NCBI GenBank assembly: GCA_041488235.1
Contig: JBGPOW010000017.1
Coordinates: 1 to 37,984, forward strand
DNA: 37,984 bases
Source of the DNA: DP-19 sp041488235
GTDB lineage: Bacteria; Desulfobacterota; Binatia; UTPRO1
Direction of reading: 5' to 3'
Below the pieces are notes generated by a model. The model had not been told where the DNA came from and ran no database searches. It was given only the letters and a program-made list of their open reading frames with translations. The translations under genes were made by a program, and so were the position numbers. Below, in pieces: positions 13,549 through 22,792 of this stretch (positions are counted from its first letter, which is position 1; every line of letters starts with the position of its first letter).

Positions 13549-14757
13549 ATGGGACGCCCCAGGGAACGACTGGTTCACGGCGCCGTCGAGAGACCCGGCG
13601 ATCCCAACTTCGAGCGCGAGCGCCAAACGGAGCGCGCACGTCTCGCGCGTTCTATCGATATCGAGCTGCGGGTCGCCTGTCGTGACGAGGCGGCGGCGCG
13701 GCGCGAGGTCGGCTGCGCGGCGCACGAGCTGCTCGCGTGTCGAGGATACCAACGTCTCGGGTTCGTGCGACTGAGTGACTATGCGCGTGAGCGTCTCGGC
13801 GTATCCGCGCGGACGTTGCAATCGGCGGCCTGGGTAGCGGTGCGACTCGACACGCTACCGCTCGTCGGAACGGCGTTCGATCGAAGTGAGATTTCCTGGG
13901 CGCAGGCGCGCGCGCTCTGCGCGGTCGCGTCCACCGACGACGAGGCGGAATGGCTGCGACGTGCCCGCAACTGCAGCGCTGAAGAGCTCGCGGCCACAGC
14001 AAAAGCGATCGATCGTGACGGCGCCTCCCATCCCGATCCGGATACCGACGACGGCTCGATTGACGGCGAGCCGGCGATTCGGCTTCGCATCGCGTGCCCG
14101 GCGCGCGTGCGGGCGCTGTGGCGTCACGCGCTCGAGCTCGCGAGCCGAGCCGCGGGCCAGCCGCTCGTTCCCTGGCACGCCGCGGAAATCATCGCCGCGG
14201 AAGCCTCGTCGGGACGGCCGCCCGGCGTGCGGTTCGGCGATCGCGCATTGGTGGCCGCGATAGGGCTCGCGCGCCGCGCGCGCCGGGTGAGTAAAGACGC
14301 CGCCGGATCTTCGGCGCCGGGCGATGGGACATCACCAGCCCTCGGCTATCGAGCGTCGGCGGATCGGGATGTCCAGTTGAGAGACGAGGTGTGCGACGCC
14401 GAGATTCAGTTCACGGGTCCGGCATCCGTGGTCGCGCTGCTGCGTGACACGATGGACGCCTTCGAGGCCCGGTCTATTGGCATCTCGGCGTGCGTCCCGG
14501 CCGGCCGCCGCTGCTGTCGTTCGTCGGCGATCGGATCTGGAACGGCGATGTTTCTCACGACGACGATCGGAGGGCCGCAGCCGCGGGAACTTAGACGCCG
14601 CGCAACGGAGGTCTGCCAGAACGACCAGGCGAACGTACAGACGAAGCGGAGAGGGGGGGATTCGAACCCCCGGAGGCCGAAGCCTCACACGATTTCGAGT
14701 CGTGCCGTTTCAACCGGGCTCACGCACCTCTCCGTGGTGTCGTCGTCGCGCGGATGA
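13549..14757 (+). CDS. HNH-endonuclease-family protein lacking its nuclease end (probably truncated)
   Basis: The N-terminal 320 residues resemble the helical part of DUF222/13E12-like HNH endonucleases. FVRLSDYARERLGVSARTLQ, then VRLDTLPLVGTAF, ISWAQARALCAVAS and DEAEWLRRARNCSAEEL are diagnostic in style. The expected C-terminal Cys/His-rich HNH domain is absent. From about 14470 the reading frame loses family character, and from 14647 it runs antisense through tRNA-Ser(CGA), giving the typical 'GGDSNPR' artefact. The natural end was probably lost, and the last 90 or more residues are unlikely to be functional. In a second frame from about 14473, VYWHLGVRPGRPPLLSFVGD reads like a foreign coding scrap up to a TAG near 14593. 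The ATG at 13549 is preferred over TTG at 13519; neither has a good ribosome binding site. It may be a pseudogene. Confidence 0.6.
   Translation: MGRPRERLVHGAVERPGDPNFERERQTERARLARSIDIELRVACRDEAAARREVGCAAHELLACRGYQRLGFVRLSDYARERLGVSARTLQSAAWVAVRLDTLPLVGTAFDRSEISWAQARALCAVASTDDEAEWLRRARNCSAEELAATAKAIDRDGASHPDPDTDDGSIDGEPAIRLRIACPARVRALWRHALELASRAAGQPLVPWHAAEIIAAEASSGRPPGVRFGDRALVAAIGLARRARRVSKDAAGSSAPGDGTSPALGYRASADRDVQLRDEVCDAEIQFTGPASVVALLRDTMDAFEARSIGISACVPAGRRCCRSSAIGSGTAMFLTTTIGGPQPRELRRRATEVCQNDQANVQTKRRGGDSNPRRPKPHTISSRAVSTGLTHLSVVSSSRG
14647..14733 (-). tRNA. tRNA-Ser (anticodon CGA)
   Basis: The 87-nt minus-strand sequence shares the acceptor stem GGAGAGG/CCTCTCC and discriminator G with the other tRNA-Ser. 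The anticodon stem is CACGA/TCGTG around the loop CTCGAAA. The variable arm is long (TGAGGCTTCGGCCTC) and the T arm is GGGGGTTCGAATCCCCC. The anticodon CGA is at 14695-14697 and reads UCG. The 3' CCA is not encoded. It lies upstream of tadA, a common pairing. Confidence 0.96.
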
Positions 14758-15156
14758 ATGCGTTCTCCTACCGTGGATGACCGTCGATGCCAAATCCGGG
14801 GGCGGCGCAGCGCTCACCGCGCAGGGATGAGACGTTTGCCGGGGTCGCGGGCTCCTCTCGCAGTTCTGCAACGTGACGGAGGACGAGGGTCGTCGAGGAA
14901 CGCCTGAGATTTCGCTGCTGATCGGCGCGTGCACCTCACGCGTGAAGGCAGGATTCTTGCACGGTGGGTCGCTGCCGTTCGGTCATCGCCACACGCGCCC
15001 TCCGTGCTCGCGTGACGAGACTCGGCATTGCAGCGAAGTTTCGTAGGCGCGCTACGCGCCGAACCCGCCTTCCCACGACGACGACGGGCGTCTCCCCCCG
15101 CCCCGTCCGACCGCACGGCACGCGCTCTGGTACGCGGCGCGTGTCGTGCGGTTTCT
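14734..15156. other. Intergenic gap with no recognisable gene
   Basis: Several open frames cross this stretch, but none shows family resemblance or a ribosome binding site. The one clear structure is the hairpin at 15111-15151, listed separately. Confidence 0.5.
15111..15151 (-). terminator. Long stem-loop just after tadA
   Basis: CCGCACGGCACGCG (15111-15124) pairs with CGCGTGTCGTGCGG (15138-15151) over 14 positions, with one G-T wobble and a 13-base loop. It begins 5 bases after the tadA stop codon. On the minus strand no T-run follows; on the plus strand TTTCTTC follows. It probably limits read-through or protects the 3' end of the tadA message. Confidence 0.5.
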
Positions 15157-15618
15157 TCAACGGCGCTTCGCGAAGAACGCCTGCAGCGTGCGGGCGCACT
15201 CCTCGGCGAGAACGCCGCTGCGCACCGTGAGCCGATGGTTCCACCCGTCGCAGGCGAGCGCGTAGCGCGAGCCCGCGGCGCCGGCCTTCGGATCCGGGCA
15301 GCCGTAGACGAGCGTGCGGATACGGGCGTGCAGCATCGCGCCGACACACATCGGGCAGGGCTCGACCGTGACGTAGAGATCGCAGCCGGCGAGCCGGTAA
15401 TTCCGTACCGTCCGCGCCGCAGCGCGCAGCGCGAGGATCTCGGCGTGGGCCGTCGGGTCGCAGTCGTGCACCGGCGCATTGCCGGCGGCGCCGATCAGCC
15501 GTCCGTCGGCGACGACGACGGCGCCGACCGGCACCTCGCCCGCCGCTTCGGCCCGCGCCGCCTCGGCGAGCGCCGCCCGCATCCATCGCTCGTCGGCGGC
15601 GACGTCGACCATATCCAT
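15157..15618 (-). CDS. tadA: tRNA adenosine(34) deaminase
   Basis: A 153-residue zinc deaminase that converts A34 to inosine in tRNA-Arg(ACG). The zinc and catalytic motif HAEI (with the proton-shuttling Glu) and the second motif PCPMCVGAMLHARI are both intact. VPVGAVVVADGRLIG, NAPVHDCDPTAHAE and YALACDGWNHRLTVRSGVLA fit the family along its whole length, and the protein ends with the usual Phe- and basic-rich tail (LQAFFAKRR). The ATG at 15618 gives the normal family length; ATG 15612 is also possible, and the frame is open to 15654. It lies downstream of nothing on the same strand and is divergent from the oxidoreductase at 15793, so it probably has its own promoter. Confidence 0.95.
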   Translation of the reverse strand: MDMVDVAADERWMRAALAEAARAEAAGEVPVGAVVVADGRLIGAAGNAPVHDCDPTAHAEILALRAAARTVRNYRLAGCDLYVTVEPCPMCVGAMLHARIRTLVYGCPDPKAGAAGSRYALACDGWNHRLTVRSGVLAEECARTLQAFFAKRR

Positions 15619-15792
15619 CGCTCTACGCGTGCCCGAGCGGACGTCGCGATGCAACGAGACGCGCCGCGGCGATGCCCATGAGACGCGGCGGTAGTTGCAC
15701 CGTCGTCGCGCGCCCCGTACACGAAAGGACTTTCAACCAGTGAAGGGAGGAGCTTCCATCGGCCTCGAGAGACCGATCGACGGAGGATCTGC

Positions 15793-16779
15793 ATGCGAGC
15801 GGCGATGTTCACCGGCACGGGCGACGCGTCGATCCTTCGCGTCGTCGACGTTCCGCCCCGGGCACCAGGTGCGGGCGAGGTGCGCATCCGCGTCACCTCC
15901 GCCGGCCTGAACCGCGCCGACGCCAATTATCGCGCCGGGAAATATTTGATTCGCACTCCGGGGGAGAGTCGCAGTGGCTTCGAGGGCGCGGGGATCGTCG
16001 ACGCGGTCGGTGCGGGTGCGCCGTTCGCCGTCGGCGAGCGTGTCGGCGTCCTCCCCTCCTCCTTCGACGTCGTCACCGAGGGCGCGGCCGCGCAGTCGAT
16101 GACGGTGCCGGCCGCCGTCGTGGTGCGCACCCCGAGCACCATCGACGACCGCGACGCCGGCGCGATCTGGATGCAGTACCTCACCGCATGGGGCGCGCTC
16201 GTCGAGATCGCGGACATCGGGCCGGGTGACTGGGTCGTGGTGCCGGCGGCGTCGAGCTCGATCGGCGTCGCATCGATCCAACTCTGCCGCACGCTCGGCG
16301 CCAAGGTGATCGCCACGACGACCTCGGCGGACAAAGTCGAGGCGCTCCGCCGTTTCGAGCCCGCTGCAATCGTCGACACCCGCGCCGAGCCCTACGTCGA
16401 TCGCGTCCAGGCGATCACCGGCGGCGCCGGCGCGCGCGTCGTCTTCGATCCGATCTACGGGCCGATCGTGAACGACCACATCAAGGTCGCGTGCCGCGAA
16501 GCGATCGTGTTCGTGTACGGCGTGCTCGACTTCACGCCGCTCACGCTGAACGCCGGTGGTATGCTGCGGAAGCAGATCCGCCTGCAAGGCTACACGCTCG
16601 GGCCGATGCTCGCCGACCCCACCCGGCGCACGCGCGCGGTCGACGCCGTGACGCGTCACCTCGAGCAGCGCGACTTCGGGCCGATCGTCGACTCCTATTT
16701 CCCGCTGGAGTCGATCCAGGAGGCGCATCGCCGGCTCGAGTCGAACCGGCAGATCGGCAAAGTCGTCGTGACGCCGTGA
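15793..16779 (+). CDS. Zinc-independent MDR oxidoreductase, quinone-oxidoreductase type
   Basis: A 328-residue medium-chain dehydrogenase/reductase. The N-terminal GroES-like domain has GEVRIRVTSAGLNRADANYR and SGFEGAGIVDAVG. The Rossmann domain carries ASSSIGVASIQL at about 155-166 in place of the usual AAxGGVG, then GAKVIATTTS. The structural zinc cysteines and the catalytic Cys/His zinc ligands of alcohol dehydrogenases are absent, so it probably reduces quinones or enones with NADPH. GGAGG lies 6 bases before the ATG. Its TGA overlaps the GTG of the EamA transporter gene (GTGA), so the two are translationally coupled. The real substrate is unknown. Confidence 0.9.
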   Translation: MRAAMFTGTGDASILRVVDVPPRAPGAGEVRIRVTSAGLNRADANYRAGKYLIRTPGESRSGFEGAGIVDAVGAGAPFAVGERVGVLPSSFDVVTEGAAAQSMTVPAAVVVRTPSTIDDRDAGAIWMQYLTAWGALVEIADIGPGDWVVVPAASSSIGVASIQLCRTLGAKVIATTTSADKVEALRRFEPAAIVDTRAEPYVDRVQAITGGAGARVVFDPIYGPIVNDHIKVACREAIVFVYGVLDFTPLTLNAGGMLRKQIRLQGYTLGPMLADPTRRTRAVDAVTRHLEQRDFGPIVDSYFPLESIQEAHRRLESNRQIGKVVVTP

Positions 16780-17753
16780 GCGCGCCCGCGACGTCTCGCG
16801 CGGGTGGTCACGTCGCGCGTCCGCGTCCCGCGCCGCCGCCCGGCCTGATCGCGCTCGCGTTCGCCGCGGTGTACCTCGCGTGGGGCTCGACCTACCTCGC
16901 GATCCGCGTGGCGGTCGCGAGCTTGCCGACGCCGATTCTCGCCGGCGTCCGTTTCACGATCGCCGGCGCGGGAATGCTCGTCGCGCTGCGGCTCGGTGGA
17001 CGCGCCGTGCTCCCGAGCGCCCGCGAGCTGCGCGCGTTGACCATCGTCGGCGCTCTCCTCCTCGTCGGCGGCAACGGCCTCGTGGTGTGGGCGGAGCGCA
17101 CGGTGCCGTCCGGCCTCGCCGCGCTCGTCATCGCGACGGTACCGCTCTGGATGGCGGGACTCGCTGCGCTGCCGCCCACGCGCGAGCGGCTGCCGCCGCG
17201 CGCCGTCGTCGGGCTGGCGCTCGGCTTCGCCGGCGTCGTCGTCCTCGTCGGTCCGGATTTCGCCGGCGGCGGGCCGTTGCTGGGCGAGGCGGCGCTCGTC
17301 GTCGCGTCGCTCTCCTGGTCGTGCGGCTCGCTGTACGCGCGGCGCGCGACTGCCGCTATCGATCCGCTGGTCGCGACCGGCTGGGAGATGCTGATCGGCG
17401 GCGGGCTTTTCCTGCTGATCGCCGTCGCCGCCGGCAGCGTGGCGGATCTTCGCCCGACCGCAACCGGCGTCGCGGCGCTTCTCTACCTCGTCGTCTTCGG
17501 CTCCTGGATCGGGTTCACGGCCTACGTGTGGCTCTTCGCACACGTGCCGGCGGCAAAGGCGGCCACCTATGCGTACGTGAATCCGGTGATCGCCGTCTTG
17601 CTCGGATGGTGGATTCTCGACGAGCGCCTGTCGCTCGCCGTCGCGTTCGGCAGCGCCATCATCGTCGCGGCGGTCGTGCTCGTCACCACAGCGCGGGTCC
17701 GGCCGCGTGCGGCGGCTCCGGCGCACGCGCTGGCGGTCGTGCCGGAAGCGTGA
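16776..17753 (+). CDS. EamA/DMT-family transporter (YedA-like)
   Basis: A 325-residue inner-membrane protein with about ten transmembrane segments arranged as two EamA repeats. AAVYLAWGSTYLAIRVAVAS opens the first repeat. VGGNGLVVWAERTVPSGLAA and LIATVPLW-like segments follow, and the second repeat ends with AATYAYVNPVIAVLLGWWIL then DERLS, all typical of the YedA/RhaT-type drug/metabolite exporters. The GTG at 16776 overlaps the previous stop codon and precedes a 25-residue Ala/Pro/Arg-rich cytoplasmic start. The exported compound is unknown; coupling to an oxidoreductase suggests export of its product or a related metabolite. Confidence 0.9.
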   Translation: MSAPATSRAGGHVARPRPAPPPGLIALAFAAVYLAWGSTYLAIRVAVASLPTPILAGVRFTIAGAGMLVALRLGGRAVLPSARELRALTIVGALLLVGGNGLVVWAERTVPSGLAALVIATVPLWMAGLAALPPTRERLPPRAVVGLALGFAGVVVLVGPDFAGGGPLLGEAALVVASLSWSCGSLYARRATAAIDPLVATGWEMLIGGGLFLLIAVAAGSVADLRPTATGVAALLYLVVFGSWIGFTAYVWLFAHVPAAKAATYAYVNPVIAVLLGWWILDERLSLAVAFGSAIIVAAVVLVTTARVRPRAAAPAHALAVVPEA

Positions 17754-17844
17754 AGCAAAAGACGGGTAGCAAGTCGAATTCCGATGCGGTCTCGAAGGTC
17801 GACGACCGGCACGGTAGTATCGCGCCCTCACGAGTTTTGGAGAC

Positions 17845-18861
17845 ATGGTGGAAACGAAGCTTTTGTTCGTGATCGGGCCCCCGCGGTCCGGATCGACGCT
17901 GCTCATGCGGATGCTGAGCTCGCATTCGGCGATCTACAGCCGTGCGGAGCCACACCTGCTGACGCCGCTCGCGCATCTCGGCTTCTACGACACGGTCGAG
18001 CGCGCGCCCTTCGATCACCTGCAAGCGCAGAACGCGGTGCGCGAGTTCGTCGCCGACCTGCCGCGCGGCGAGGAGGACTACCTCGACGCATGCCGCGCCT
18101 ATGCCGACGTCCTCTACGGCCGCATGCTCGCGGCGCGCGGCAGCGGCAAGCCGTTCTTCCTCGACAAGACACCGGCCAACGCGCTCGTCCTGCCGTTCAT
18201 CGCGAAGCTCTACCCGCGCGCCCGCTACGTCGTACTGACGCGACATCCGGCCGCGATCTGGAGCTCCTACGCCAACTCGTTTTTCGACGGCGATTACGTC
18301 GCCGCACGCGCCTTCAACCCGATCTTGAACCGCTACGTGCCGGCGATGGCGCGTTTCCTGCGCGACCGCCCCGTGCCGCTCGCGCGCGTCGCGTACGAGG
18401 ACCTGGTGCAGCGTCCAGAGGACGAGATGCGCCGCGTGCTCGCGTTTCTCGAGCTACCGTTCGAAGCCGACACCGTCGAGTACGGACGCCACGAGCACGA
18501 CACGAAAGGACTCGGCGATCCGCTCGGTGTCAATCGTCACTCGCGGCCGGTGACCGACTCCGTCGAGAAGTGGGCCGACGAGCTCGCGGCCGATCCGGCA
18601 AAGCTCGCGATCGTCGGCGACATGGTCGCACGCATCGACGACGCCGACCTCGAGACGTGGGGGTTTCCGCGCGCGACGTTTTTCACGCCCGTCGAGGTGG
18701 CCGCGCGCGCCGGCGCCAAGCCGCTGCCGGCCGCCCCCGTCGATCGCTATCGCTTGCAACGGAAGCTGCTGGTGACGCTGCGGCGCAACATCCACCAGAA
18801 CGCGTTCGGACGTCTGGTGAAGCAGGTGCGGATGGTCTGCGACGTACTGCTGCGCGGATAA
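17845..18861 (+). CDS. PAPS-dependent sulfotransferase family protein
   Basis: A 338-residue cytoplasmic protein with both PAPS-binding signatures: the 5'-phosphosulfate loop GPPRSGSTLLMRML beginning at residue 11, and the 3'-phosphate region YVVLTRHPAAIWSSY at about 132-146. ARVAYEDLVQRPEDEMRRVL and FLELPF, with a later KWADEL, match the Sulfotransfer_1/3 families. The acceptor cannot be predicted; known relatives act on glycans, lipids or small hydroxylated compounds. GGAG lies very close (3 bases) to the ATG. The gene is monocistronic and convergent with the protease gene. Confidence 0.88.
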   Translation: MVETKLLFVIGPPRSGSTLLMRMLSSHSAIYSRAEPHLLTPLAHLGFYDTVERAPFDHLQAQNAVREFVADLPRGEEDYLDACRAYADVLYGRMLAARGSGKPFFLDKTPANALVLPFIAKLYPRARYVVLTRHPAAIWSSYANSFFDGDYVAARAFNPILNRYVPAMARFLRDRPVPLARVAYEDLVQRPEDEMRRVLAFLELPFEADTVEYGRHEHDTKGLGDPLGVNRHSRPVTDSVEKWADELAADPAKLAIVGDMVARIDDADLETWGFPRATFFTPVEVAARAGAKPLPAAPVDRYRLQRKLLVTLRRNIHQNAFGRLVKQVRMVCDVLLRG

Positions 18862-18892
18862 CGGCCGACGCAGCTCGGGTGACCGTGCCGCT

Positions 18893-20845
18893 TCAGTCGC
18901 CGCGCGCCTTGAACTTCACGCCGTCGTTCTCGCGATTCGTGCTGTAGCGCGCCTCGAAGCACGCCTGCGTACCGATGAGCTGCACCACGACCGACGGGTC
19001 TTGGTGCAGCGGCAGCGCCGGTGTCGCGAGCAGATCGCCCTTGGCGACGAGCGTGATCGACGCTTTGCCGGCGTCGCCGTTCTTCACGCGCATCGAGCGC
19101 ACGCCGCCGTGCTGCAACGTCGAGTCGCGGAATTTGTAGCCGCGGCTCGTCGCCGACCAGCCGGCGCCGCCGGGCACGACCGTCCGCGACACCAGATCGG
19201 GCACGCCGGCGCTCTCGTCGTACACGCAGAGCTCGTATCCCGCGCCGCCGACCGGATCACCGAGATCGGTGACCGTCGTGGCATCGCCCTTCAGCCACTT
19301 CCACGTGAGCCGGTCGCGCGAGTCGGGGACGTCGTTCTTCACCAGCAGCGACGCCTTCTCGCTCACGACCGGCAGCTTGCAGCCGATCGCCGGCGCCGCG
19401 GGAGCGCTGCACGTACCGGCTTGGCATTGATCGGGTCCCGTGCAGGCGCTGCCGTCGTCGCAGCCGGTGCCGTCGGCGACCGCGGTGCCGGCGCACGCGC
19501 CGCTCTGACAGACGTCGCTCGTCGTGCAGCCATTGGCGTCGTCGCACCCCTGGCCGTCCGTGCCGGGTCCGGGCGCGCCGCTCGCGAACGTCGTCGCCGT
19601 GAGCTGATACTGTCCGGTGCCCTGGAAGCGCTGCACGAGCACGTACCAGGTTCCCACTGCCGGCGCCGTGAACTCGCAGAACCCGTACTGATTCGGCCCG
19701 TCGGCCTTACAGTCGAAATCGGCAACGGTCGGCGGACTCCCGGCTTTCACGTAGAGATCGAAGTCGGAGCCGAGATCCTCGGACGCGTTCAGCGCGACGC
19801 GCAGACGCGTCGTCCCGGCGGGGACGTCGATCGTGTGCGTGCCTTGCGGGACGCTGGAGCTCAACGTGCCCGACGCGGCGAGGACGACCGTGTTCGGGTC
19901 GCCGGCCTGCGGCATCGCGCCGCACGACGCGCTCCCGAGATCGGCGCCCGCCTGCGCCTCGATGAAGTCACGATAGTGGAAGACGTTGGCGTCGTAACTG
20001 TGGTCGGTCGGTACGCAACTCGCGCTGGTGCCGCCGGACGTGATGCCGGCGACGGTGTCGCCACATTGGAAATCGGCGAAGAGCGGACCGCCGGAATCGC
20101 CGTTACAGGTGTCGGCATCGGTGCCCGCAGGGCCGAGCGGCGCGACGAAGTCCCAGCACACGGAGGTCGTGTTCGAGATGCCGCTCACGCACGACGCCAT
20201 GGCGACGGCGCCCGCGCGTTTCAAACCGTAGTCGGCGGCCGTGGAGTCCTTGCCGAAGCCGACGATCGATGCCGCGGCGCCCGGCGCCGGCGCGCCGGTG
20301 ACGTCGATCGGCGTCGGCGCGAGACCCGTCACCGGCGTCGCGAGCGTGAGGATCGCGACGTCGCCGACGGGGAAGTCGAAGTCGGGATGCACGGCGATGC
20401 TGCTCACCGCGAAGAAGCCGGCGTGCTGCAGGAAGACGACGTAGTCGGCGGGATTGGGCGCGTTCGGGCCGCTTTGACAGTCGGCGCCGGTGAAATCGCA
20501 GACACAGTGGCCGGCGGTCAGAAACGTGTGGCACCCGATCAACGTGCCGCTACAGAGGAGACTCGCCGTGTGCGGATCGCCGGGCGAGAGCAGCGCACCG
20601 ACCGATGGGTAGAGCGACGTCAGCGTGCCGTTCACGATACGCGGCCCGATCGGGCCGAGCTCGTGCGCCGGCGCCATCGGCGCCGTACCCGCCGCGGCGC
20701 CGCGGATCGCGAGCAGCACCGTCGCGGCGGCAATGAGCAGCGCGAGCGCCGTCACCGCGCGACGCCGCGCCGGCGACCGATGCGCGTTCGCGACCCGCCG
20801 CGACGTTGGCGAAGACGTTTCGAGGCGTGCGTGTGGCTGCGACAT
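18893..20845 (-). CDS. Secreted trypsin-like serine protease with PPC, Cys-rich and novel C-terminal modules
   Basis: A 650-residue exported S1-family protease. A long basic N-terminus and hydrophobic segment (about 29-52) form the export signal. RIVNG at 69-73 is a zymogen-type activation site. The catalytic triad is His113 (TAGHC), Asp162 (GDVAIL) and Ser251 (NGDSGGPLF). From about 300 to 430 lies a bacterial pre-peptidase C-terminal (PPC) beta-sandwich (SDFDLYVKAG ... GTWYVLVQRFQGTGQYQLTA). A short EGF-like Cys stretch follows (CTTSDVCQSGACAG). The last 160 residues form a beta-rich domain I cannot name (RDRLTWKWLKGDATTV ... GYKFRDSTL ... RSMRVKNGDAGKASITLV). The ATG at 20845 is chosen because the upstream TTG at 20896 is the -35 box of the gene's promoter. 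Confidence 0.9.
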   Translation of the reverse strand: MSQPHARLETSSPTSRRVANAHRSPARRRAVTALALLIAAATVLLAIRGAAAGTAPMAPAHELGPIGPRIVNGTLTSLYPSVGALLSPGDPHTASLLCSGTLIGCHTFLTAGHCVCDFTGADCQSGPNAPNPADYVVFLQHAGFFAVSSIAVHPDFDFPVGDVAILTLATPVTGLAPTPIDVTGAPAPGAAASIVGFGKDSTAADYGLKRAGAVAMASCVSGISNTTSVCWDFVAPLGPAGTDADTCNGDSGGPLFADFQCGDTVAGITSGGTSASCVPTDHSYDANVFHYRDFIEAQAGADLGSASCGAMPQAGDPNTVVLAASGTLSSSVPQGTHTIDVPAGTTRLRVALNASEDLGSDFDLYVKAGSPPTVADFDCKADGPNQYGFCEFTAPAVGTWYVLVQRFQGTGQYQLTATTFASGAPGPGTDGQGCDDANGCTTSDVCQSGACAGTAVADGTGCDDGSACTGPDQCQAGTCSAPAAPAIGCKLPVVSEKASLLVKNDVPDSRDRLTWKWLKGDATTVTDLGDPVGGAGYELCVYDESAGVPDLVSRTVVPGGAGWSATSRGYKFRDSTLQHGGVRSMRVKNGDAGKASITLVAKGDLLATPALPLHQDPSVVVQLIGTQACFEARYSTNRENDGVKFKARGD

Positions 20846-20866
20846 GAGCGCGAGGGCGGCCCGCTC

Positions 20867-20896
20867 GTTGTACGGTCCTCCGCTTCGCCCTGTCAA
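20867..20896 (-). promoter_or_regulatory. Sigma-70-like promoter of the protease gene
   Basis: On the minus strand a perfect TTGACA (20896-20891) is followed by an 18-base spacer and TACAAC (20872-20867; 4 of 6 consensus). Transcription would start near 20860, about 15 bases before the ATG at 20845. This separates the protease from the AtuA gene upstream and rules out the TTG at 20896 as a start codon. Confidence 0.55.
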
Positions 20897-20945
20897 CGTA
20901 GTTTTTGCGGTTGCCGCGCTTCGTGAAGTCGGACCGAACGTCCGC

Positions 20946-22712
<1,767 letters not shown>

Positions 22713-22740
22713 GGCCGTTGCCTATAGCAGCAAGCACCAG

Positions 22741-22770
22741 CTCCGACGACAGCTGCTCCGACGACAGCTG
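22741..22770. repeat. Exact 15-bp tandem duplication
   Basis: CTCCGACGACAGCTG occurs twice in tandem (22741-22755 and 22756-22770), flanked by partial copies on both sides. It lies between the start of the AtuA gene and the end of the lipoprotein gene. It is probably a slippage product with no known function. Confidence 0.7.
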
Positions 22771-22792
22771 CGTCGACGCGATCACACGCTCG

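Noticed and set aside
11647..14733. Exact 3,000-bp spacing of the two tRNA-Ser genes
   Set aside because: The spacing is a coincidence; neither their flanks nor the intervening genes show a duplication of that size.
14814..15586. Minus-strand frames over tadA and its 3' spacer
   Set aside because: They are out of frame with the well-supported tadA gene and consist of Arg/Ala-rich noise.
20846..20896. TTG start 17 codons upstream for the protease
   Set aside because: The TTG is the first triplet of a perfect TTGACA -35 box, with a -10 box 18 bases later, so the transcript begins after it.
19001..20926. 641-codon open frame on the plus strand
   Set aside because: It is antisense to the protease, whose catalytic triad and domains are intact.
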